A stretch of DNA of 6,997 nt from Syntrophales bacterium (GCA_028712015.1 JAQTRB010000078.1:1-6997); one strand, 5' to 3'; positions 1-6,123 are shown, numbered from the stretch's first letter. The notes: generated by a model not told the origin, from the letters alone. Made by a program: numbers and translations.

Positions 1-191
1 ACGGCATGACCATGATCATGGCGACCCATCAGATCGGGTTCGCCAGTTCGCTCGCCAGCGAAATCGTCTTCATGGAGGACGGCCGGATTCTCGAACGGGG
101 GACGCCCGACAAGATCTTCAACGATGCCCAAAACGCCCGGACGCGGGAATTTTGTTCCAAGATCACGGAACTCTACGGGGAAGCACGCTGA
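1..191 (+). CDS. Polar amino acid ABC transporter, ATP-binding protein (C-terminal end, partial)
   Basis: This is the last 62 or so codons of an ABC ATPase of the GlnQ/HisP/ArtP type, the cytoplasmic subunit that hydrolyses ATP to drive amino-acid import. The reading frame is open from the left edge (codon Gly at 3-5) to TGA at 189-191. The H-loop histidine lies in the segment MATHQIGFA (His codon at 27-29), matching the usual 'VTHEMGFA' of this subfamily. It is followed by the typical tail 'FMEDGRILERGTPDKIF' and 'ARTREFCSKI'. Walker A, Q-loop, signature and Walker B lie upstream of the window. The stop is 2 nt before the permease start, and the permease ribosome-binding site lies inside this gene. 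The family is clear; the substrate (polar amino acid or related) cannot be read from this fragment. Confidence 0.93.
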   Translation, partial: GMTMIMATHQIGFASSLASEIVFMEDGRILERGTPDKIFNDAQNARTREFCSKITELYGEAR

Positions 192-193
192 CG

Positions 194-868
194 ATGGAAG
201 AGTGGATCTTCATTCAAAACGAGGTCTATCCCGTCCTGCTGAAGGGATTCCAGGTGAGCGTACAGCTGATTCTTCCCTCGTCGATCTTTGGCCTGGCCAT
301 CGGAATCCTGATCGGGGTGCTCCGGGTTTACGGGAGCCGGCCCGTCATGGCCGCCGCAAATGGTTTTGTCGTCATTTTCCGCGGGATTCCGCTGGTCGTC
401 CAGCTCTTCATCTGGTACTTCGGCCTGCCCTACATCAAGATTTATTTGAGCCCCTTTGCGGCCGCGGTCCTCGGTTTTTCGCTCTGCAGCGGCGCTTACC
501 ATTCGGAATACATCCGCGGAGCGCTCCTGTCGATCAAACGGGGACAGATGCTCGCCGCCCAGTCGCTGGGCTTCAGCAAGGTCCGGATGGTTTTCTCCAT
601 CATTCTTCCGCAGGCCATGAGAAGGGCCTTGCCGGGATGCGGAAACGAGATCATCTATCTGATCAAATACTCGTCACTGGCCTACATGATCACCTGCATC
701 GAGCTGACCGGACAGGGGAAAATCCTGGCCTCGAACACTTTCAAATACACGGAGATCTTCCTGATCATCGGGGCGTGCTATCTGGCGATGACCTCGGTCG
801 CGAGTCTCATCCTGAACCACGTGGAGGACCGGCTGCGTCTTCCGGGCTTCGAGCACCACAGGATCTGA
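194..868 (+). CDS. Polar amino acid ABC transporter permease (HisM/GlnP family)
   Basis: This is a 224-residue inner-membrane permease, a normal length for the HisM/GlnP/ArtQ group. Hydrophobic segments are visible around residues 20-45, 54-79, 86-102, 151-170 and 186-208. The family motif FRGIPLVVQ is at 62-70. The cytoplasmic EAA loop that docks on the ATPase runs about 117-141 (GQMLAAQSLGFS then IILPQA), with Gly126 and Leu-Pro 138-139 kept. The Glu of 'EAA' is Leu120 here, a deviation from the usual form. The ATG at 194 is chosen because GGGGAAG lies about 10 nt upstream and the start falls 2 nt after the ATPase stop. An upstream in-frame ATG at 152 would overlap the ATPase and add residues unlike the family. 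Only one permease is seen, so the membrane part may be a homodimer or its partner may lie upstream. Substrate unknown. Confidence 0.93.
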   Translation: MEEWIFIQNEVYPVLLKGFQVSVQLILPSSIFGLAIGILIGVLRVYGSRPVMAAANGFVVIFRGIPLVVQLFIWYFGLPYIKIYLSPFAAAVLGFSLCSGAYHSEYIRGALLSIKRGQMLAAQSLGFSKVRMVFSIILPQAMRRALPGCGNEIIYLIKYSSLAYMITCIELTGQGKILASNTFKYTEIFLIIGACYLAMTSVASLILNHVEDRLRLPGFEHHRI

Positions 869-874
869 AACATC

Positions 875-2260
875 ATGCCCGAATACACCCCCATCACCGC
901 CGAAATCCGGACCCGCATTGCGGCAATCCCCGGCCTGTCCATGATTGACGACCCCGAAACGCTGGAAACGTTCGGAAAAGACAAGACCCCGGGCGCCTTT
1001 CACCGTCCGGAGCTGGTCGTCGAGGCGACCGAGGCCAACCAGATCCAGGCGCTGCTGAGGCTGGCCAACGATTGCCGCTTCCCCGTCATTCCGCGGGGTC
1101 TGGGGACCGGACTGGCCGGCGGGGCGATCCCCATCCGCGGCGGCGTTGTCCTCTCGCTGGCCAGAATGAACCGGATCATTGCCATCGAGCCCCGGAACAT
1201 GATCGCCGTCGTCGAGCCGGGGGTCAGGAACCTCGATCTGAAAAACGCGGTCCGCGAGCACGGCCTCTGCTATCCCCCCGACCCGGCCAGCAACGACGCC
1301 TGCTCGATCGGCGGAAACGCCGCCACGAACGCCGGCGGTCCCGCCTGCGTCAAGTACGGAACCACCCGCGACTACATCCTGGGCCTCGAAGCGGTTCTGC
1401 CCGGCGGGGAGCTCATCGATGTGGGAGTCCGGACGCGCAAGGGGGTGGTGGGCTACGACATGACGCGGCTTCTGGTCGGCTCCGAAGGAACGCTCGGGGT
1501 GATCACGAAACTGATCGTCCGGCTCCTCCCCGATCCCGCCGATGTGACCACGCTCGTCGCCCTCTTTCCGAAACTCGCCCGGGCGATGGAGACGATCACG
1601 ACGATCCTGATGCGGGGGTACATGCCTTCCACGCTCGAGTTCATGGATTCCCGTTGCCTGGAGCTGGTCGGCGACATCCTCCCATTTGCGGGGGTGAAGG
1701 AGGCCGGGGCGATGCTGCTGATCGAATCGGACGGCGCCCCGGAAACGATCCGGCGTGAGATCGCGGCGATTCGGGGGATCTGCCTGGAAGGCGGCGCGGG
1801 CGGCGCGCTTGTCGCCCCGGACGCCGAGAAGCGCAAACAGATGTGGGACGTGCGCAGGGCGATATCGCTTCGGATCGAGGAGGCCCATCCGCTGGATATC
1901 CAGGAGGATATCGTCGTTCCGTTGGGGAGGATCGCCGAGTTCGTGGGGTGTCTGCCCGTCTACGAAGCCGCCCACGGGGTGAGGATCTATGCCTTCGGCC
2001 ACGCCGGTGACGGAAATATCCATCTGAGCGTCACCTCCGGGAGCCTCGATGCCCGGAAGACCGCCGAAACGGCCGTTCGCGAGATCATCCAGAAAGTAAT
2101 CGCGATGGGGGGCACCATGTCCGGCGAACACGGCGTCGGGTTCGCCAAGCAGCCCTTCCTTCCGCTCGAGCTTTCACCGGAAAATATCCGCCTTCAGCGG
2201 GCGATCAAGCTGCTCTTCGATCCGAACCTCATCCTGAATCCGGGAAAGCTCTTTGCCTGA
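875..2260 (+). CDS. FAD-linked 2-hydroxyacid dehydrogenase/oxidase (GlcD / D-lactate dehydrogenase family)
   Basis: This 461-residue flavoprotein belongs to the VAO/PCMH superfamily and probably oxidises a 2-hydroxyacid such as glycolate, D-lactate or D-2-hydroxyglutarate to the 2-oxoacid. The N-terminal FAD-binding domain (about 43-219) shows PRGLGTGLAGG (73-83), PDPASNDACSIGGNAATNAG (135-154) and YDMTRLLVGSEGTLG (194-208). The C-terminal domain holds GHAGDGNIH (375-383) and SGEHGVG (416-422). In structurally known D-2-hydroxyglutarate dehydrogenases the equivalents of His376, His383 and Glu418 bind a metal and the equivalent of His419 is catalytic; that is by family analogy. The protein ends in the typical LFDPNLILNPGKLF. 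It starts 6 nt after the permease stop, with AGGA inside the permease end as a possible ribosome-binding site. No GlcE or GlcF (iron-sulfur electron acceptor) follows, so the electron acceptor and exact substrate are unknown. The family is certain, the specificity is not. Confidence 0.94.
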   Translation: MPEYTPITAEIRTRIAAIPGLSMIDDPETLETFGKDKTPGAFHRPELVVEATEANQIQALLRLANDCRFPVIPRGLGTGLAGGAIPIRGGVVLSLARMNRIIAIEPRNMIAVVEPGVRNLDLKNAVREHGLCYPPDPASNDACSIGGNAATNAGGPACVKYGTTRDYILGLEAVLPGGELIDVGVRTRKGVVGYDMTRLLVGSEGTLGVITKLIVRLLPDPADVTTLVALFPKLARAMETITTILMRGYMPSTLEFMDSRCLELVGDILPFAGVKEAGAMLLIESDGAPETIRREIAAIRGICLEGGAGGALVAPDAEKRKQMWDVRRAISLRIEEAHPLDIQEDIVVPLGRIAEFVGCLPVYEAAHGVRIYAFGHAGDGNIHLSVTSGSLDARKTAETAVREIIQKVIAMGGTMSGEHGVGFAKQPFLPLELSPENIRLQRAIKLLFDPNLILNPGKLFA

Positions 2261-2313
2261 GCCGGCCGAAATTCCTCTCTGCGACATCTCCATCGCCCCG
2301 CGCAGCGGCCTAC

Positions 2314-2342
2314 TTGATGTTTGCAAAGTCCTGGATTAGAAT
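2314..2342 (+). promoter_or_regulatory. Candidate sigma70-type promoter for the zinc ribbon gene
   Basis: TTGATG (2314-2319) and TAGAAT (2337-2342) are separated by exactly 17 nt. They match the -35 consensus at 4 of 6 positions and the -10 consensus at 5 of 6. This lies in the 143-nt gap after the GlcD-like gene and predicts a start of transcription near 2349, giving a leader of about 55 nt before the ATG at 2404. The local A+T content is higher than in the flanking genes. It suggests that the zinc ribbon gene is transcribed independently of the transporter unit. Pattern match only. Confidence 0.5.
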
Positions 2343-2403
2343 AGCGGCGTCCGTCTCGTTCCGGTTCAAATCCGGGAATGGAAGAAGGTGAAAAGAGGAT
2401 ACC

Positions 2404-2892
2404 ATGCCTATCTACGAATTTTATTGCAGGTCTTGCAACACCGTTTTCAGTTTTTTCTCGCGCGGAGTCAACACGGAAAAGATTCCCGCCTGTCCGGGGT
2501 GCCGTCGCCCGCTGAAACGACAGATGTCGATCTTCGCCAAGGTCTCCCGCGGGAAGGATGAACCGGCCGGCGACGAGATGCCGCCCATCGACGAGACGAA
2601 GATGGAAAAGGCGATGGCGATGCTTGCCGGCGAGGCGGAGAAGATCAACGAGGATGATCCGCGCCAGGCCGCGCAACTCATGCGAAAATTGACGGACGCG
2701 ACGGGCCTTTCGCTCGGCTCCGGCATGGAGGAGGCCTTGAGCCGTCTGGAAAAAGGGGAAGACCCCGATCGGATCGAGGCGGAGATGGGCGACCTGCTCG
2801 AGGGAGAAGACCCCTTCCTCGTCGGGGGAAAAGGAACGCGGGGAACCCGGAAGCCGAAGCCCCGCGTGGATGATACCCTCTACGACCTTTGA
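2404..2892 (+). CDS. FmdB-family zinc ribbon protein with acidic C-terminal extension
   Basis: This is a 162-residue protein. The N-terminus, MPIYEFYCRSCNTVFSFFSR, is the classic opening of the FmdB (putative regulatory protein, CxxC-CxxC) family. Cys8/Cys11 and Cys30/Cys33 form the two knuckles of a zinc ribbon, and the second pair sits in ACPGC. After residue 45 the protein is hydrophilic and charged, rich in Glu, Asp and Lys, with helical-looking stretches (about 65-128). It ends in a basic patch (GTRGTRKPKPR) before DDTLYDL. Many FmdB proteins are only 70-110 residues, so about half of this one is extra. No signal peptide or membrane segment is seen; it is probably cytoplasmic. GAGGA at 2395-2399 is 4 nt from the ATG, a rather short spacing. 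The biochemical role of the family is poorly defined; despite the name, a regulatory role in formamidase expression should not be assumed here. Confidence 0.88.
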   Translation: MPIYEFYCRSCNTVFSFFSRGVNTEKIPACPGCRRPLKRQMSIFAKVSRGKDEPAGDEMPPIDETKMEKAMAMLAGEAEKINEDDPRQAAQLMRKLTDATGLSLGSGMEEALSRLEKGEDPDRIEAEMGDLLEGEDPFLVGGKGTRGTRKPKPRVDDTLYDL

Positions 2893-2963
2893 CTCAGCCC
2901 GGAAAGTCGGCGGCGTACGTTAAGCTCACCCCCATTGGACCGGCCGTTTGCTTTCCCTTCCCC

Positions 2964-2987
2964 AAAAATACGTAAAGGATTTTTTAC
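2964..2987 (-). terminator. Weak possible terminator downstream of pyrB
   Basis: Read on the minus strand, GTAAA (2987-2983) pairs with TTTAC (2976-2972) around a 6-nt loop, and a run of five T (2968-2964) follows after three bases. It sits about 85 nt past the pyrB stop in the convergent gap between pyrB and the zinc ribbon gene. The stem is only 5 bp and mostly A-T, so stability is doubtful. It is listed because nothing better ends the minus-strand unit. Confidence 0.22.
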
Positions 2988-3060
2988 AGGAGTCGAAGCA
3001 CTGAATGGCCGCTTTCCGGCGGCGGCGAATCCGCTTTGCGATCCCGCGAGATGGATTGGC

Positions 3061-3079
3061 GGCGCCTGTTTCAGGCGTC
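3061..3079 (-). other. GC-rich hairpin spanning the pyrB stop codon
   Basis: GGCGCCTG (3061-3068) and CAGGCGTC (3072-3079) pair as an 8-bp stem (one G-T pair) with a 3-nt loop. The pyrB stop codon (complement of 3071-3073) starts in the loop. No T-run follows on the minus strand, so it is not a standard intrinsic terminator. It could protect the 3' end of the mRNA or slow polymerase. On the plus strand a short T-run follows several bases later, so it might also limit read-through from the zinc ribbon gene. The role is inferred. Confidence 0.35.
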
Positions 3080-4168
3080 GATGCCCTTTTGCTCCGCGTA
3101 GGCGTGGATCATCCCTTCCCGTTCGAAGATCGTGGCGATGAGGGCGGCGCGAATCCACATGCCGTTGCGCATCTGACGCCAGTAAACGGCCCGCGGATCG
3201 CCGTCCACATCGGTGGAGATTTCATCCCGCCTGGGCAGGGGGTGAAGCAGCACGGCGTCCTTCTTCAGACGCTCCAGATCCCGACCGGTGAAGGAATAGT
3301 CGCTGATGTCGCGTTTTTTCTTTCCTCCGCCGTCATCGGTATCCCACTCGTCCTGGATCCGCGTCATGTAGATGGCATCCGCTTCAGGGATGGCGCCCTT
3401 GAAATCGTCCGTGACGCGGTAACGAATTTTCTCCTTTTCCAGCATGGCGAGGATGTCGTCGGATATTTGCAGGTCCCCGGGGGCGGCGAAGATCTGCCGA
3501 ACATCTTTATAGACGGTAAGAAGCCAGGAGAGAGAGCGCACCGTCCGGCCGCGAAGCAGATCGCCCGTGAAGACAATGGTTTTGCCGTCGATTCCGCCGC
3601 GCTCCTCAAAGCTGCGGTGCAGCGTATAGATATCCAGAAGCGCCTGCGTCGGATGCTGGTCCTTGCCGGAACCGGCGTTGATGACGGGGATGGGCCGCTC
3701 CGAATTCGACAGAACCCAGGCCATCCGCTCGGCCAGGCCGCCCATTTGGCTGCGCATGATCATGAGGTCGAAATAGGAACTGAAGGTCCGGACGGAATCT
3801 TCCTTCGATTCCCCTTTGAATTCGCTGGAGGTGGCCGTGTCCCGCACCTCGCCGATGGCGATGCCCAGAATCTGGCAGGCGGCGCAGAACGAGAGGAAGG
3901 TGCGGCTGCTGGGCTGGGAGAAATACAGCATGGCCCGTTTGTGGGAAAGCTGGCTTTGCAGGAATTTCATGCCCTCCTCCGTCTTGGCGATACGGCGGAT
4001 CTTGGTGGCCAGGGCTCCCAGGGAATCCAACTGGGCGCGATCAAATTGCTGGGCGATCAGACAGCGGTAGGGCCGGCCGGCTTCCATGAAATAGGGAGAC
4101 TTTTCCTTGAGGGAAAGGGTTTCGTACTTTTCCCAGGGGATTCCCGTCAACATCACTCCCTTTGCCAT
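3071..4168 (-). CDS. pyrB: Aspartate carbamoyltransferase, catalytic chain (divergent, N-terminally extended)
   Basis: This 365-residue enzyme should join carbamoyl phosphate and L-aspartate to give N-carbamoyl-aspartate, the committed step of pyrimidine synthesis. Aligned by eye to E. coli PyrB (about 310 residues), the active-site parts are kept: SSRT (87-90, for STRT), Lys118 in the mobile loop, HPTQ (172-175), GRT (207-209), TRIQ (269-272, for TRVQ) and HPLPRRDEI (309-317). A C-terminal TDVD...RNG...RAAL segment is also near-identical in pattern. These features favour aspartate over ornithine as second substrate. Oddities are about 33 extra N-terminal residues before the first conserved helix, Phe91 where E. 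coli has Arg after STRT, and a Lys-rich insert GGGKKKRD (280-287). The start is supported by GGAGG (complement of 4176-4180), 7 nt from the ATG. It begins 15 nt after the argF stop, so the two are very likely co-transcribed. No pyrI regulatory-chain gene follows. Confidence 0.92.
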   Translation of the reverse strand: MAKGVMLTGIPWEKYETLSLKEKSPYFMEAGRPYRCLIAQQFDRAQLDSLGALATKIRRIAKTEEGMKFLQSQLSHKRAMLYFSQPSSRTFLSFCAACQILGIAIGEVRDTATSSEFKGESKEDSVRTFSSYFDLMIMRSQMGGLAERMAWVLSNSERPIPVINAGSGKDQHPTQALLDIYTLHRSFEERGGIDGKTIVFTGDLLRGRTVRSLSWLLTVYKDVRQIFAAPGDLQISDDILAMLEKEKIRYRVTDDFKGAIPEADAIYMTRIQDEWDTDDGGGKKKRDISDYSFTGRDLERLKKDAVLLHPLPRRDEISTDVDGDPRAVYWRQMRNGMWIRAALIATIFEREGMIHAYAEQKGIDA

Positions 4169-4183
4169 CGAAATTCCTCCCTG

Positions 4184-5173
4184 TTAGGTGAGTGTGGCGA
4201 CCATGACTGCCTTGATGGTGTGCATCCGATTCTCCGCCTGGTCAAAAACACGGGAAAAAGAGGATTCGAAGACCTCGTTTGTGACTTCCATGGCGCCGAT
4301 CACCCGTGTGACCTCCGTCTGATGGTCATGAAACGCGGGAAGGCAGTGCAGGAAGATCAAGTCTCCGGTCTCGGCGCGACCCGTTCGGCGCATCAGGTCC
4401 ATGGTCACCTGATAAGGTCCCAGGAGCTTCCGGCGCTTTTCGAATTCCGCTTCTTCTCCCATGGAGGCCCAAACATCGGTATAGATCACGTGGGCGCCGC
4501 GGACGGCTTCCCGGGGAACATGGACGATCCGCACCGATCCGCCCGTCCGGGGGGCGAAACCCTCGACCTCGGCCAATAATTTTGGATCGGGGAGGAGTTC
4601 GGGCGGGGTGCAATTGACGAAGTGCATCCCCGTCTTGACGCAGCCGATCATCAGCGAGTTGGCCACATTGTTGCGGCCGTCGCCCAAATAGACCAGGGTC
4701 AGGCCCTTCAGTTTACCGAAATGTTCCTGGATGGTCAGAAGATCCGCAAAAATCTGCGTGGGGTGGGCGATATCGGTCAGGGCGTTCCAGACGGGAATCC
4801 CGGAATGGACGGCCAAGGCCTCCGCCGTCTCGTGCCGATACCCGCGGAAGGCGATGCCGTCGAACATGCGCCCCAGCACGCGAGCCGAGTCGGCTAGGGA
4901 CTCCTTCCTGCCGAAATGAATGTCGCTCATGTTGAGATAATCCGTGTGGGCCCCTTCGTCGGCGGCGGAAACGGTGAAGGCGCAGCGGGTCCGCGTCGAG
5001 GACTTCTCGAAGATCAGGGCGATGTTCTTGCGCTTCAGAAGGTTGCCGCGCAGACCTCGCTTCTTTTTCTTCTTCAGTTGTGCGGCCAGATCGACCAGGT
5101 AGCGGATTTCTTCCGGAGTCAACTGCTTGACGGTGAGAATGCTTTTGCCTTTTAGGGAGATGTTTTTTTTCAT
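4184..5173 (-). CDS. argF: Ornithine carbamoyltransferase
   Basis: This is a 329-residue cytosolic enzyme that makes citrulline from ornithine and carbamoyl phosphate in arginine synthesis, or runs in reverse in the arginine deiminase route. Carbamoyl-phosphate motif STRTR is at 59-63 inside IFEKSSTRTRCAF. HPTQ is at 137-140, the ornithine-side segment TDVWASMGE at 232-240, HCLPAFHD at 276-283, and the C-terminal VFDQAENRMHTIKAVMVATL at 309-328. Together these separate it from ATCase. The anabolic (ArgF) or catabolic (ArcB) role is not resolved; no arcA or arcC is seen. A five-Lys run lies at 34-38. ATG at 5173 is chosen because it puts the first conserved segment (SLKGKSILTVKQLTPEEI) at the usual distance from the N-terminus. 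ATG at 5182 (three more residues, A-rich upstream) is almost as good, and TTG at 5224 is less likely. No strong ribosome-binding site is visible for any of them. Confidence 0.94.
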   Translation of the reverse strand: MKKNISLKGKSILTVKQLTPEEIRYLVDLAAQLKKKKKRGLRGNLLKRKNIALIFEKSSTRTRCAFTVSAADEGAHTDYLNMSDIHFGRKESLADSARVLGRMFDGIAFRGYRHETAEALAVHSGIPVWNALTDIAHPTQIFADLLTIQEHFGKLKGLTLVYLGDGRNNVANSLMIGCVKTGMHFVNCTPPELLPDPKLLAEVEGFAPRTGGSVRIVHVPREAVRGAHVIYTDVWASMGEEAEFEKRRKLLGPYQVTMDLMRRTGRAETGDLIFLHCLPAFHDHQTEVTRVIGAMEVTNEVFESSFSRVFDQAENRMHTIKAVMVATLT

Positions 5174-5287
5174 GAGGCCCATTTTTTCTTTGTGTGCGAT
5201 AGGGCGATGTCGCCAGGGAGACAATCCCTTAAGCGGGAGGCCTCGCAGGCGCCGTTCAGCTTACGATCCCTCCGCGGCGGCCGGCTC

Positions 5288-5312
5288 GTTCCGTACCATA
5301 CCGAAACGGAAC
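5288..5312. promoter_or_regulatory. Perfect 7-bp inverted repeat, possible operator upstream of argF
   Basis: GTTCCGT (5288-5294) and ACGGAAC (5306-5312) are exact reverse complements with 11 nt between them, a centre-to-centre distance of 18 nt. The repeat starts one base after a consensus -35 box on the minus strand and covers the space where the -10 would lie, the usual place for a repressor site. It does not resemble the AT-rich ArgR box of E. coli. It could equally be an RNA hairpin or chance. Confidence 0.35.
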
Positions 5313-5319
5313 TTGTCAA
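5290..5319 (-). promoter_or_regulatory. Candidate promoter for argF-pyrB
   Basis: On the minus strand an exact TTGACA (-35) lies at 5319-5314. Its best partner is TACGGA (5295-5290) at 18 nt, preceded by TG one base upstream as in extended -10 promoters, but this -10 matches the consensus poorly. It predicts an untranslated leader of about 110 nt before argF. A weaker alternative nearer the gene is TTGTCT (5224-5219), 17 nt, TATCGC (5201-5196). The rest of the 282-nt gap (5174-5455) shows no credible gene. It holds short GC-rich stems, for example around 5203-5214 and 5366-5389. Confidence 0.33.
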
Positions 5320-5417
5320 CCACAAACCCGGCGGATGGCTTCCTGTCGAACGGAAAGGCGGCGCCGGGGATGGCCGGAAAGGCCCCCGTTCGCAGAATCT
5401 TACCCCATTCCTCGGAC

Positions 5418-5447
5418 GAGCCGACCGCTTCAGGAGGGAAGCGGCTC
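5418..5447 (-). terminator. Hairpin just after the HAD phosphatase gene, possible transcript end
   Basis: GAGCC (5418-5422) plus GCTT (5427-5430) pair with AAGC (5439-5442) plus GGCTC (5443-5447), giving 9 bp with a 4-nt bulge on one side and an 8-nt loop. On the minus strand the hairpin begins 8 nt after the TAA of the phosphatase gene. No T-run follows on that strand, so if it ends transcription it does so weakly or with Rho. The position is right for separating the mtnA side from argF-pyrB. Confidence 0.33.
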
Positions 5448-5455
5448 GATCTTCT

Positions 5456-6115
5456 TTACGGCTTTTGCGTGAGAACCTCGGAGGCCGCCATGCCCTTCCC
5501 TATCCGAATCAGCCCCTCCGGCTCGTCGACGAGAAAATCAGGCCGGGAGGCGACAAGCCTTTCCCGATCGTGCCATCCCCACATCACGGCCACGGCCCGG
5601 ACTCCCGCGGCGCGGGCCTCCCGGATGTCTCCCGCCGTGTCGCCGATGTAGAAGGTTCTCTGCGCCGGAATGCCGTACTTCGCCCGCGCATGGTCGATCT
5701 TCTCCTTCTTGCTGGTCAGGAAATCCGCGCCGAGGATCTCCTCGAAATAAGAATCGAATCCGAAGCGGGCCAGCATCTTGCCGATGGTCTTCGATGCATT
5801 CGAGGAGATGACCACCAGACAATGGTCCCGGCTCAAGGACGCAAGAACGGGAAGGAGGCCATCGAAGGGCTTTATGGTGCCGAAGTCGATCCCGGGCATG
5901 ATCTCCCGGGCCGCCCGGGCGTATTCGGTCAGGTTCACCCCCCGGGCCGCCATCGATTCGTACAGATTGCCCTCGAACAGGGCCAGATAGTCCTCGCGGC
6001 TTTTTACGATCGGGGTCCCGATCCGTTCCAGGCAGCGCATCACCGCCTCCGAGTAAATGTCCAGCGAATCCGCCAGAACACCGTCAAAATCGAACAGAAA
6101 CAGTTTGTCTTTCAC
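5456..6115 (-). CDS. HAD-superfamily hydrolase (phosphoglycolate phosphatase-like)
   Basis: This 219-residue protein is a typical size for HAD subfamily IA phosphatases. Motif I is DFDGVLADS (9-17), with Asp9 as the expected nucleophile and Asp11 as the acid/base. Motif II is the serine in VVISSNAS (101-108, probably Ser104). Motif III is a lysine in the cluster SKKEK (135-139). Motif IV is GDTAGDI (158-164), with Asp159 and Asp163 as magnesium ligands. An alpha-helical cap fits residues 17-85. The segment AVAVMWGWHDRERL near the C-terminus resembles phosphoglycolate phosphatases, but HAD substrates cannot be read from sequence. The tandem GTG codons at 6118 and 6115 are the likely starts: GGAG lies 5-8 nt upstream, and this puts motif I near the N-terminus as usual. 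Extending to the ATG at 6289 would overlap mtnA and add about 58 residues unlike the family. It lies downstream of mtnA but after a candidate terminator. Confidence 0.9.
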   Translation of the reverse strand: MKDKLFLFDFDGVLADSLDIYSEAVMRCLERIGTPIVKSREDYLALFEGNLYESMAARGVNLTEYARAAREIMPGIDFGTIKPFDGLLPVLASLSRDHCLVVISSNASKTIGKMLARFGFDSYFEEILGADFLTSKKEKIDHARAKYGIPAQRTFYIGDTAGDIREARAAGVRAVAVMWGWHDRERLVASRPDFLVDEPEGLIRIGKGMAASEVLTQKP

Positions 6116-6123
6116 CACACAAT

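Noticed and set aside
674..2131. Long open frame (485 codons) on the minus strand opposite the GlcD-like gene
   Set aside because: It mirrors a GC-rich gene with clear family motifs on the plus strand. Its translation is rich in Asp, Gly, Arg and His without any recognisable domain, typical of an antisense shadow.
2264..2310. Nested stems GGCCG/CGGCC and CTGCG/CGCAG after the GlcD-like gene, as a terminator
   Set aside because: The two 5-bp stems are offset by a 10-nt bulge, the loop is 17 nt and no T-run follows, so it is not convincing as an intrinsic terminator.
2899..3019. Distant inverted 8-mers CCGGAAAG (2899-2906) and CTTTCCGG (3012-3019) flanking the convergent gap
   Set aside because: They are short and more than 100 nt apart, with no supporting structure between them. 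No sign of an inserted element or target duplication was found.
3005..4579. Long open frame (524 codons) on the plus strand across pyrB and into argF
   Set aside because: It is antisense to two genes with unmistakable catalytic motifs, and its composition is low-complexity Gly/His/Asp-rich with no domain.
5261..5299. Tiny minus-strand ORF (12 codons, one Arg) in the argF leader as an attenuation peptide
   Set aside because: It lacks a ribosome-binding site, would start upstream of the predicted transcription start, and is not enriched in Arg codons.
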